Of a stretch of 64,000 nucleotides of DNA, positions 36,301-45,936 are shown one piece after another. The DNA lies in NCBI GenBank assembly GCA_008638375.1, contig CM018041.1, forward strand, positions 17,444,453 through 17,508,452, written 5' to 3'. The translations under genes were made by a program, and so were the position numbers. Below the pieces are notes generated by a model. The model saw only the letters and a program-made list of their open reading frames with translations, made no database searches and was not told the origin of the DNA. Origin of the DNA: Nyssa sinensis (Eukaryota; Streptophyta; Magnoliopsida; Cornales; Nyssaceae). The stretch's first letter is position 1. Each line of letters opens with the position of its first letter.

Positions 36301-37723
36301 GGATTATTGTGATAGTAACTACTAATGAGACTTGAGACTCTAGCGATATTGAATCTGAGTAAGAGTGGTTTTCGTGTGAGTTCACATATTTATTAGGTTT
36401 CTTCTGTTGTGTAATCTGGAAATCAGGCTGGTAACTGTTGAACACGAACCTACAAATACTTCGGTTAGTGGATAGTAGTGTTTCTCTCATAAAAGGCATC
36501 CAGATTATCCAGAATAATTGTACAATTGTCAGCATCACTACTGGTTTTGCAGTACACCTTCAAATATAATGGCTCTGTCCGAGGATTTTCAGTTTCTTGA
36601 TAAAAAAAAATACGGGATTTGGTTGATACCTTTTTGGAAAATACAGTTGTCTAAGAAGCATGGATACGGATATGACATAGACATGCAGATACGTCATTTC
36701 TCAAAAAAATAAGACATAGACACATCAGGGACACGTTTAATATATATATTATAAATTTTTTATATGACTATATAATAAAGTCTAATGTTATTTCAATTAA
36801 AATTAGCATAAAAATACACAAATCACAAAAATATTGTTAGGATATTAAAATGACAAAGTTATTAAACAAATATTCAAAAACTTATTCGTTTAATCATCAA
36901 CATCCATAATTCAAGTTTCCAAATAAATTTATTAACTATTACATAGAAAACACACACACACACACACACATATATATGTGCATAAACAAAAATAGAACTA
37001 AGAGAAGAGAAAAGAGGGAAAACACTCCCAAAAAAATAGAAGAAAAAAAAAAAAGAAAGAAAAAGTGTCCATAATGTGCCTGGAATGTATTCGAAATTCA
37101 AGGAAAAAAAAATTGGACACTTTTTTTGCATGTTCAATACGTGTCCGGGAAGTGTCCGAGAATGTCGTTGTCCGACTCGGATACCTGAGCCAAAAGAGAG
37201 TGTTTGTGTTTCATAGACAGTTGTTTTAAGATAAATTATACTGATCTCTCCTGAGGTTTTTGACAATTACAAGGATCTCACTTGAGGTTTTTGAAATGAT
37301 ACTAACCTCTCTTACTTTTATTTACAAATTTTAAAGACCTCCCTCCAACTTTATTTTTTCAAAGACCTCTCTCTAGTCATACCTCAAAACAGGTCTTTAT
37401 AATTATTAGAAACCTTAGGGGAGGTCAGTGTAATTTATCTTATGTTTTCTTTTTAATTGTGACTTCGGTTAAAACATGTTTACATGGGTAACTGATGCTA
37501 GTCGGCATTACTTTACTTCCATTTTGACTTATTTTTATGTAGTAAACATGTGATGTGTGTAACGGTTTGTTAAGCAGCTTTTGTAATTCCCACCACCCCC
37601 ATGGCCCACACCATAAAAAAGAAGAGGAATTTGATTATTTGGCGCCTGTTTTGTATTTTGTTTCTACTGCAGGTGGGTAGAAACCTGCCAGCTCCGAAGA
37701 AGATTAAGTTTGATGAAGAGTAG
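31354..37723 (+). CDS. NIFK/Nop15-family RRM nucleolar protein, 8 coding exons
   Basis: Coding exons by splice sites and frame: 31354-31452, 31542-31656, 31762-31817, 33582-33629, 33737-33834, 35621-35690, 35834-35944, 37673-37723 (TAG). They sum to 648 nt, 215 aa. A 5'UTR intron runs 31260-31349. The N-terminus is lysine-rich (MGAKAKKAVMKKLKKG). One RRM follows: RNP2 LYIGRI at residues 56-61 and RNP1 KSKHFGFIEF at 93-102. After it come VADCMHNYLLFEHLLQVYLI and VHPKLW, then ERTLEEHKKLV and a basic RDQKRRKRIEAAGIDYECPE tail, hallmarks of the NIFK/Nop15 family. These are nucleolar factors for 60S pre-rRNA processing in yeast and animals; the plant role is inferred. Every junction keeps frame and no lesion is seen. 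Introns 3, 5 and 7 exceed 1.7 kb and carry transposon debris. Confidence 0.92.
32532..33065. mobile_element. Possible MITE in intron 3 of the RRM gene
   Basis: The left end GGCCTTTTGGGGGTGCTTC and the right end in reverse complement GGCCTGTTTGGGGGAGCATTT form imperfect inverted repeats, and the 'gcctgtttggggg' style is common at plant MITE ends. The flanks do not give a clear target duplication. A (TA)n tract lies at about 32699-32725. Confidence 0.5.
33336..33384. repeat. (GA)n microsatellite in intron 3
   Basis: About 49 bp of uninterrupted AG dinucleotides. Confidence 0.95.
34690..35064 (+). mobile_element. 5'-truncated LINE (L1-like) tail in intron 5
   Basis: One frame near 34803-34860 reads PLCLVWCLWKERNWKIFKD, the W-x-x-W-x-ERN type motif found at the C-terminus of plant L1 reverse-transcriptase proteins. 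It is followed by a T-rich 3'UTR (GCGCCTTTTGTCTATAATAC) and ends in an A-run (GATAAAAAAAA). All upstream reverse-transcriptase domains are missing. The element lies in sense orientation within the intron. Target duplications were not resolved. Confidence 0.6.
36107..36250. repeat. Two tandem copies of a ~75-bp unit in intron 7
   Basis: ATACTAGAAATACTTCTTGG and the following GGAGGCATTGAGCCAACATC occur twice in the same order, with few differences between copies. Confidence 0.85.
36651..37216. mobile_element. hAT-like MITE in intron 7 (566 bp)
   Basis: ACAGTTGT flanks both sides (36643-36650 and 37217-37224), a perfect 8-bp duplication. The ends are CTAAGAAGCATGGA and, in reverse complement, CTATGAAACACAAA. 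The subterminal regions are rich in GGATAC/GTCCG-type motifs (GTGTCCGGGAAGTGTCCGAG near 37141), typical of plant hAT MITEs. (CA)n and (TA)n tracts lie inside near 36950-36978. Confidence 0.85.
37229..37440. mobile_element. Short copy of the 20981 Mutator-like MITE family
   Basis: The ends AGATAAATTATACTGATCTC and, in reverse complement, AGATAAATTACACTGACCTC pair over about 50 bp and match the ends of the 20981-21461 element. The flanking 9-mers GTTGTTTTA and TATGTTTTC agree at only 6 of 9. It lies 4 bp beyond the right duplication of the hAT MITE. Confidence 0.65.
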
Positions 37724-38990
37724 CCATTTGCGGGAATGTTAAAAAAGTATGCGTACTGTTATTGTTTCTTTGTATCTGTTTTCAGTGCTTAGTTTGCTTA
37801 AAAATGTTAATATACTCTCTCTTGCCCTGCTAGGTCTGTTTGGGAGATAGGAAAGAGTAAATGCAAGTAGCGGTGGAGTAATATGAAGGTTGAAATATTT
37901 TTATCTTAGAGCCTTGTGTTTCAGTTAAATCTACACTTCCTTTGCTTTTAGATCGTTGAAATATGTCTACGGCCTACCATTTCTTTATAATTTTGGCTGT
38001 ACTAACAAAATTCATCCATTGTTGTAAAGAGACTGAAAGTAGGAAATGATGCTACTAAAAATTTTGGTTTTATTTTTTTATTTTCAGCCACATGCTTGTT
38101 CCATGTGATGCACCTGGTTCAATGGCTGTGTTGAAAACACTGGTTATTGTGGAAATTGACCAATTTTTTTTGGGTTGGATTTCTTGAGCTCTTTTACCTC
38201 TCTCTTTTGAACTCTTTTGCACAATATTAGCAGTGTGGAGATGAAGTATGAATGAGTGTCACCTAAAAAGGCCGATAAATACTTTATTCCATCAGAGTTC
38301 GTGTAGAATGGGAAGTTATTTAAAAAGCAGAGGAAAGGCGCTCTGGAGGGATGGATGGATGATGATGATATGTCATAACATCCTGGCAAAGATTTCCAAA
38401 TATTTGGGAAAATAATCTTTAATTTTAGTATTTGGATTTTAGCTTTTCTGGGAACCCAATCCGCTGCAAAGTTGCGATTTAATTAGTTTTGGAGTCTCAA
38501 TTCACTGTGTAATGACCTCTCTGCACTTTTATACTACCCATTACATGCACTTTTCATATAAGAATAAGATGGAGGTGTTTAACTTAGATATTTACAAATA
38601 GGAGGTTATTACTGAAAAATATATTTCTAAACGTGTGATATTTTAATAACTTCGTAAAGTTTTTACCCAAAAAAAGTCTCATCAATTGGTTTTTTTTTTT
38701 CTTTCTAGAGTACAATGATAGGAAAGGGTGGAATTTTACTATGCATATGCGTTTAGTCTTGAATCTAGATCGCGTCTATGAAAAGATATGATTTTACACT
38801 TCTCGATTTGTTGAATGCACAATTTTTGGTGTTTTTTCATTTATGCAACTCTACGTCTAAACATTAATTTTTATTAACTTAAAATTTCGATTTCTATTAA
38901 CTAACAAAAACTGTCAGTACAAGGTCTTTTATTCATACCGAACAGCCCCTTAAGACTTGTCTACTCTACTCTTTGAAACTGAAAAATGAA
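37724..38990. other. 3' flank of the RRM gene and spacer
   Basis: Presumed 3'UTR, then AT-rich DNA. No gene was recognised. Confidence 0.45.
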
Positions 38991-38999
38991 GATTGAAGT

Positions 39000-40444
39000 T
39001 TGTTTGAATTTCCCATATTTCAACAGTGCAAAGGTCGGAGCTGTTAGACCCTTAACCGTTTTTGATGGCTGTGATATGTCTTGATGGGACCTTGCAGTAA
39101 GACATGATACCTGGGTGGCTAATGACAATGTTCAGAGTGTCAGGCGAATCTTGTTGATGTCTACTTTTATTCGAGCTGTTATTTTGGGTTCAGTAGGAAG
39201 GGTGAGTCATCGCAATAGAGTTAGCATGGTTACAAGTAGAGGTGGCATCTCCTCTTGTTGGCTTGGGAATTTTTAGTTTGGAATGCAGGGGGTGTGCTCC
39301 CCCTCCACCCAGTCATGATGAAGGCATGCCAAGAACAAGTCGGGCGCAACATGGCTTGCACAACCACAAGGACCTGTCGATGTGGCTAAGTTGGTGTTAG
39401 TTAGAGATGGGGTTGGTTCACGGGGCTAACTTGTTGGCTATGACTTGGGAGAACTCTTGGACCTCGTGATTGACAAATGTTGTTGGTAAGTGTGGGCATG
39501 ACATGGGTGCAACCCTAGCATGCAAGTGACTCGGTCAGATAGAATTGGGCTAAGGCATGGACGCATGCCTTGGGCACCGGTGTGTAAGCTTATGTGTAGA
39601 AAACTGGTTCAGTGGTTGGCCTTAGACATGGTTGGGGCTAAGACAATGTGGTTATGGAAGTAGGCTCACACATGTGTGGCGGCGATTAGGGATGTCATAA
39701 CTGGGACATCCTCCAAGATCATACCTTTAGTGGCAAATGCTAAGGCATACACATGAAGTAGAAAACTGCTATGATAATGGACGAATGGCATATTATGGCT
39801 GCAGTTGAGGGAGACAAGGTGTCTTTCATTATTGCTACACATAGATGGCAGAAAGGCAGAGGGTCTTGGATAAATGCTTGCGCCAGAATAGGCAAGCTGT
39901 CACACATAACTGCTATAGGAACATATGGCGTAGCCTAGGAAAGTTGTCTATCTGTAATTGCTGTAATGTGTCATTATATATGTATGTAATGTGTATGCAG
40001 TTTTTGACGGAGAGAGAGTGAGTGGCTGTGAGTTAGCTAATGAGGGTTTGATGTTTTGTAGCACAGCGCCTAGTGCTTTTGCAAGTCTTTATAGCCGGAG
40101 TGTCTCCTTTCCTGTGCCTTCCCTGTGTATATTGTGTGAGCTGGTTATAGAAGCAATGTCATCACAGTTTTTGTAAGTGAGAAGACTACATGTGACAACA
40201 GTCACAGTGGTTCAAGAATACTCATACCATTCGGCTATTGTATCATATTAAATAAGTAAGATAAAATTATTCAAGTATAGTCAGACTGTAATCTTATTCA
40301 AGTGATACAAGTACTCATTCTTTACGTAGTTGGCGTGATTCAAGTTTCCTTTCTCGTTAGTCAGTGAATGGAGCCTCTCCTGTCTATCTTTTGCTGGTTT
40401 AATTTGTCTGGATGAATGATTTCTTCTTTGGGTCCGGCACTCTC
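39000..40444. other. Less AT-rich block, possibly degraded retroelement
   Basis: Composition is clearly different from the flanks (many GGC, TGGC and CATGG words). The block near 39990-40180 resembles a transcribed leader. No terminal repeats, primer site or protein motif could be fixed, so the assignment to a decayed LTR element is a guess. Confidence 0.25.
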
Positions 40445-40533
40445 ACAACTCCATTTATATGCATTCTTCGGAAACAAATCCCACTCTTCTCAATGAGCCC
40501 CCACAACTCCATTTCTATGCATTCGTCGGACCA
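40445..40533. repeat. Duplicated ~60-bp phrase
   Basis: CACAACTCCATTTATATGCA and CACAACTCCATTTCTATGCA occur about 58 bp apart, each followed by TTCTTCGGA or TTCGTCGGA. Confidence 0.75.
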
Positions 40534-40539
40534 TAACCA

Positions 40540-41398
40540 GAAACCGCATGAGAGGGCTCGATGAGGCTATAACATATCAAATTTTGACAACTTTTAAATT
40601 AAGCTCATTTCCAAATTTTGGGCTAAGTTCAATTGTTATTCATCATTCTCAAAATTTTAGTCTACCCAAAACTATTCGTTCATTTTTATCATTTCTCATC
40701 TCAAAATTTTGCTCAGCCATTAACCATCTTAATTCATAAAATTTAACTATTGAATTTGATGAATTTTAACACTTTTTTTGAAAATTTTCTCAAAAGAGAT
40801 GTTTTTTACTATTTATTCGATGGATTTTCATGTTTCTTGCTAAATTTTTTTTCTTTAAACTTTATTTGATTGATGAAAATTTTTTTTATTACCATTTATT
40901 TAATTTTGATTTTTTTTTTCTAAAATTTTCTAATTTAATCTTTGTTTGATAATAAAGAAAATTTAAGAATAAAGAAAGAAAATAAAAACTTGATATTTTG
41001 AAGTTATCATCTTTGACTTTGAAAAACTTTTCCTCCTATCATCTTTCGATAATTTTTTTTTTTCCCTTGTCATCTTTTTTGGTCTTATTATCTTTTTATT
41101 TAAGAAAAAAAATATTCATTTAAAATTTATTCAATTTGAATATTTTTTTTCTTATCATATTCTTTTTTTGTTCTTGCAAACTGTTTTTAATTTATAAAAA
41201 AGAAAATTGCCTTAAAATTTGGATAACCAAATTCCTATTAATGTTTTTTCTTGGGCATCATATCAAACAGCATTCAAATTCCCAATACATAAAAAAAAAA
41301 AACAATTATACGCATTCATCAAATAAAACGCTGTATCATTATCAAAAGTCATATATGTACAGAAAGAACAAAGATATATATAATTTGGAGAGAGAGAA
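40540..41398. other. AT-rich 3' flank of the plastid-protein gene
   Basis: Low-complexity T-rich and A-rich sequence. The right part is probably 3'UTR of the minus-strand gene. Confidence 0.5.
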
Positions 41399-41401
41399 GG
41401 G

Positions 41402-41863
41402 TCAAAGAAGTGTGATAAGGATGAAAAGGAGAAGAGCAGCAATGAAGGAATACTTGAGAGCAGCAACTAGTATCGCCACCGATATTATGAAGAGCTGCCA
41501 CAGGACTTGCACGCTGGCCCACGTGAGAAGACCTGTTAATCCAACGGCCAATATGTTGTCAGGATCTGGATCCAGCAGTAGATCAACCCACCTCAGATTG
41601 AATTTTGGCAGTTGATCCTTCTTCAAATCCTCCCCACCATTGTTACTGTACCCATCTTTTTCTTTTTCTTTCTCTTTCACCTTTGGATCTGTGCTCAGCC
41701 CATTGCCATTTTCTGCATAAATAACAAAATTTCTGAGATTTCTAGGGTTTCCTTGAGTTTGGAATTTGAGGAGAGAAGATGGGAAGGTGCGGTTAATGGG
41801 TCTGGGAATTGAAGGGATTTGGATTGGAATTGTTTGCTGTAAGACAGCAGTGAATCCTAACAT
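41402..41863 (-). CDS. Small predicted plastid membrane protein
   Basis: A single-exon frame of 153 aa on the minus strand. The first 45 or so residues (MLGFTAVLQQTIPIQIPSIP, then serine/arginine-rich) look like a chloroplast transit peptide. A polar, charged linker follows (KVKEKEKEKDGY). The C-terminal third is conserved-looking: LRWVDLLLDPDPDNILAVGL, then two closely spaced hydrophobic segments (LTWASVQVLWQLFIISVAIL and KYSFIAALLLFILITLL). I recall similar plant-only proteins listed as chloroplast membrane proteins of unknown function. The frame stays open upstream to 42121, but that part is a tandem repeat, so I start at the ATG at 41863, which gives the transit-like N-terminus. No lesion is seen. 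Confidence 0.75.
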   Translation of the reverse strand: MLGFTAVLQQTIPIQIPSIPRPINRTFPSSLLKFQTQGNPRNLRNFVIYAENGNGLSTDPKVKEKEKEKDGYSNNGGEDLKKDQLPKFNLRWVDLLLDPDPDNILAVGLTGLLTWASVQVLWQLFIISVAILVAALKYSFIAALLLFILITLL

Positions 41864-42000
41864 TTTTTCCCGGAAAATATATGTTTCAACGAGACAGCCA
41901 AACAGGGAAAAGGAAAACCCCTTTCGAGAACCAGAAAACAATGGTTCACAATTATATTCTACAACATGACAAAAAATGCTCTCCGCTGGTCTATCCGTGC

Positions 42001-42140
42001 CCTGTTCGGTGCAGCCCAAAATGGGTTTCTGGCCCACAATAATTCCAATAGAATTAGAGAAACCCGCTCCGTTTGGTGCAGCGTAAAACGGGTCTGGCCC
42101 ACAATCGATTCCATTAGACACCCAGCACCATTCGGCATGC
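42001..42140. repeat. Imperfect tandem repeat upstream of the minus-strand gene
   Basis: Two copies of a 58-64-bp unit (TTCGGTGCAGCCCAAAATGG ... CTGGCCCACAATAATTCCAA, against TTTGGTGCAGCGTAAAACGG ... CTGGCCCACAATCGATTCCA), plus the start of a third. It lies 140-280 bp upstream of the start codon, in the likely promoter or leader. Confidence 0.7.
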
Positions 42141-42349
42141 TGTTTAATATTCCTGGGCCTCTCTTTTTAAAACCGAAAACCGTGGTTTGAGAATGGTCCA
42201 ACCCCTGTTTCAGCGGGGCGCGTTTGTAGGCCGCCAAAGCTTTCTAAGCTAAATTGCCTTAACTTCAAATAATTAGGAAATGAATAAGCGCGTGATTCTC
42301 CCTTATTGTTCCCTGCCTTTTTCAGAAATTTTCTTCGTGTCCCGACCAT

Positions 42350-43568
42350 GCTTTAGAGCAAATCAACAAGAGAGAGGAAAAATGTTCAATTTATTTACAA
42401 TATCTATTTTTATATTTTAATATATTTTTATCTCTCCTTTCATGCGCCCACCCACATCTTTTTATTTTATTCACATTGTATATATAACATGTAAACTCTT
42501 AACTTCTCTCCCTCCCATCCCAAAATGGTAGTAGCAGTGCAGAATTGGTGATTTGCACCTCCTCGCTCCGACGGCTGACCATGACTATGGTTGCAGTTGG
42601 CCAACTGTCATCGCTATATTCTTGGGTATGAATGGAATATTTTGTAATTCTTTTTACAGATTATGTTTAAATATGTGTAAAATGCCACACTTAAATAATC
42701 TATTACTATATATTATAGCAATGGAGTAATGACGTGGTGATCTCTCCATTTGTTTTTCTCAACTTAAATTCTATGTGGCACCACCAGGTTAGTCTTTTCT
42801 CCTTAATGTTTAAATAAAAAATAAATAAATAAAATAATTCAAATATTAACAACATCACATCGCATGTTCTATCATTACTACTCACAACAAATCCAGTTAC
42901 AATTCCTTAGAAAATATACATGTGAGTTACTTATTAGTTGTCTGGAGTGAATATGGCTCCAGCAGATTTCGTACCTAGTGATTTTTTTTTTAATGCAAGG
43001 AGGTTATATTTCAGGATTAGTTAATTTTGGCAGGCAGGCTCATACAAATCTATTTCCATTTTAGCATTCCCGTCAACAAATCTATTTTTTTTTTTTTTCC
43101 AATTAGATCTTATATTAATAAAAATTTGAACAACAAAAAAAAAGTAGTAAGAAAAAACTAAAAAAAAAAATTAAAGATAATGACGCATGGATAATATTTA
43201 TTCTTCATTATATAATAATTTAAGAATTGAATTTTTTTTGATAAAAATAAAATAGGTGTCTATATTTTTTATAATTAAAATCTTTAATAATAATAGTAAT
43301 AAAATTATATAGTTAAATAAAATTATATAAGTATAAATTTATGTGTGTATATATACATATACATATACATATTAATTTTTAATTATATTTGTATATTGAT
43401 TTATTCATATCATATATTTGTTTTTATGTAATATATTTATGTGTGTATGTACATGTATATCTACATATATTTATATATACATTATTCATGTATTTTTCAA
43501 TTTACATATATGTATTTAAGCATATGTATATATGTATATGTATTTTAGTATATGTTTTTATTTATATA
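42350..43568. other. AT-rich spacer with TA/TG simple repeats
   Basis: No gene. Dense (TATG)n and (TACATA)n tracts occupy 43330-43568. Confidence 0.6.
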
Positions 43569-44083
43569 TGTTGGACATTGGGTCATATGGACCAAAGTCT
43601 TTTGGCATCCACAAGATTTTTGTGTATCGTGATAATTATGTTAAGAGTTTATATGTAGTTAAAACTCTTATCTGTTTTAGTTGGTTTGACTGGCTTCGAT
43701 ATTATCACGTAAGTCTTGCAGTTATCCTATCAGTTGTAATCATATGATATAAATAAATACACATTGATTAACCATAATGAATTCATCCATATGTAGTCTT
43801 CCAAATGATCACATGAGGTTTTGAGTGATGCTTTCTCGGAGATTCTTTTTAGGTAACCATCATACTGTCCTTGGTCTTAGATCGTAAAAATATATAGGTG
43901 ACTTGATCATGTAGCCGTCATATTTGACGAGGATAATCTCTTGTAGCATTTCAAGAATTTTCGTGATATTCGTGGTCTTCTAAGAAAGCTCGTAATACAA
44001 ACTGCCTCTTCCGCTTCATTGTTCTTGATTCGAAGAGGTAACTGGGTTGAACACCTGTTTGTGTTTATTATGTATTTACTTCA
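43569..44083 (+). repeat. 5' LTR of the giant element
   Basis: It starts TGTTGGACATTGGGTCATAT and ends TATTTACTTCA, with GATATAAATAAATA near 43747 as a likely TATA region. It pairs in the same orientation with 62196-62712 over its whole length. Confidence 0.9.
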
Positions 44084-44084
44084 T

Positions 44085-44095
44085 TGGTATCAGAG
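44085..44095 (+). other. Primer-binding site of the giant element
   Basis: TGGTATCAGAG, the usual plant initiator tRNA-Met complement, begins one base after the LTR and fixes the orientation as +. Confidence 0.85.
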
Positions 44096-45351
44096 TCACA
44101 GGCTTGTGTTCGCTGACATGTGTTTTGTATGCATGTGTATTTATTAAGAGAAAAAATTATGCATTAAACCTACATGGTTGATTTTTAAAAGATCATTATA
44201 AGAGTACATTTTGAACGATCTGCCATGGTGGATGTTTTCGTTATAAATTTAATAGGTAGTCCTTTAAATTTCAGGACGATCCACTATCGGATCTGTGAGA
44301 GATTTGAGTTTAAAGTTATGATTTTTCAAGAAAATAAAACTTTAATTCAAATCTTTGGGTTTTAATACGATCTGTAAAATCTCGATTATTGTGCATAAAA
44401 TTTATATCAATATGTTCCTTGTTACAAGAGCTTTCCAATGATATTTGGTACATAATTGTTCGTCAAAAAATGAGTGAGATATAAGGTCCCAAAGTTTGAC
44501 AGCAACCATGGCCAAACTTTATTTTTGGAGAAGATGAATTGTCGAGAAATGCAACCCCCATTCTTGGCGGGGCATGCAGGAGCACGTGCATCATCTTCTG
44601 GGGCCTACTTTTTGACACCTCCGAAGAGTGATGAATTTGTGACCCTGTGATGTATTTTTTGTAATTTTTTTTATTCTGAAAATTAGTTTAAATTATTTTT
44701 TATTACGAAAAAGTATTAAAAATGTGTTTAAATGCTTTTTCAAAATTTCAGAGAGCTATATTTGTGATTAAAATTACATATCATTATTTAGTACATTGTT
44801 GGCGAAGTTATAACATTCCTTTCGGGTAAGTCGTCTATTGCATAACATTTTATTATTCTGTTAGATAGCGTTCCTCTCAGGTAAGCCATCTATCACATTT
44901 TCTCTTACCAACCTACTAGGATGGAATTTCTTTGTAGGCAAAACGTCCGAAGACGTAAGATCATCTCATGAGAACACAACTTAATGAAAGAATCGTTAGG
45001 ATCACATTTCTTATCAAGTAAAACTCCGAGGAGTCTTTTTCGAGGGTGTAACATCACAACAGTCCTATTGAGATGAATCTCTTTAGAGAAATTCGGTAAG
45101 GATAACACTCATTTTGTTAGTCACGAAGTACGAATGGTTTGATTCGCTTGAGGGTGATACGTAGGAATCTCATAGAAGAATGAGTCTGACCATGTCAAAA
45201 TCATAATAAAGGTCAAAATGGTTGTCTTTTTTCTTTTCTTGCGTTGACGTTCACTTACTTTCAAGTTCCGTCAATAAGGGATTTTCTGTAAACACCTCAT
45301 TTTGTGACCCTTGATTAAGTAGTAAAAACCGATGATTATACTAAGAAACCT

Positions 45352-45845
45352 ATTTCAAGTAAGGACTCTTCCCAATTGAGTCCTATTCCCTTTAGGACTT
45401 TCTTATTAGAGTCCTAGTCTAAGTAGGGCTCTTTCCGACAGAGTCTCACTCTCATTAGAACTTTCTTGACAAAGTCCCAATCCAAGTAGGACTCTTTCTA
45501 ATAGAGTCCTACTCTTGTTAGGATTCTCCTATCAAAGTCCCAGTCTAAGTAAGACTCTTTTTGATATAGTTCAACACCTGTTAGGACTCTTCTTGATGGA
45601 GTCCCACTCTCGTTAGGACTTTCCTATCAGAGTCCCAGTCTAAGTAGGACTCTTCTGGATAGAGTTTCACTCCTGTTAGGACTCTCTTACCAGAGTCCCA
45701 ATCTAAGTAGGACTTTTTTCGATAGAGTCTCACTCCCGTTAGGACTCTCATACCAGAGTCCTAGTCCAAGTAGGACTTCTTCTATTAGAATCCTAAACCT
45801 AGTAGGACTATTTCTGATAGAGTCCCACTTCTGTTAGGACTCTTT
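45352..45845. repeat. 63-bp tandem array with dyad half-units
   Basis: About eight decayed copies of a 63-bp unit. Each is made of two half-units of the form TAGGACTCTTTCTGATAGAGTCC and GTTAGGACTCTCCTATCAGAGTCC. Every half-unit has GGACTCT facing AGAGTCC, so each can fold into a short hairpin. The array lies inside the Tat-like LTR. Confidence 0.85.
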
Positions 45846-45936
45846 GCCCATTGGAGGGCGTTTCGATAATTTTAGCAACTTTTTGCCCACTAAAGACATT
45901 TTGGTAATTTTGGCACAATCCTACCCTTAGTAGGGG

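Noticed and set aside
41864..42121. N-terminal extension of the minus-strand plastid protein
   Set aside because: It is encoded by a tandem repeat and would bury the transit peptide; the ATG at 41863 fits better.
43389..43747. Tyr/Ile-rich frames
   Set aside because: Low-complexity TATG/TACA repeats and LTR sequence.
45352..45845. CRISPR-like regular array
   Set aside because: The genome is plant nuclear, units are contiguous without unique spacers, and no cas genes exist; it is a tandem repeat.
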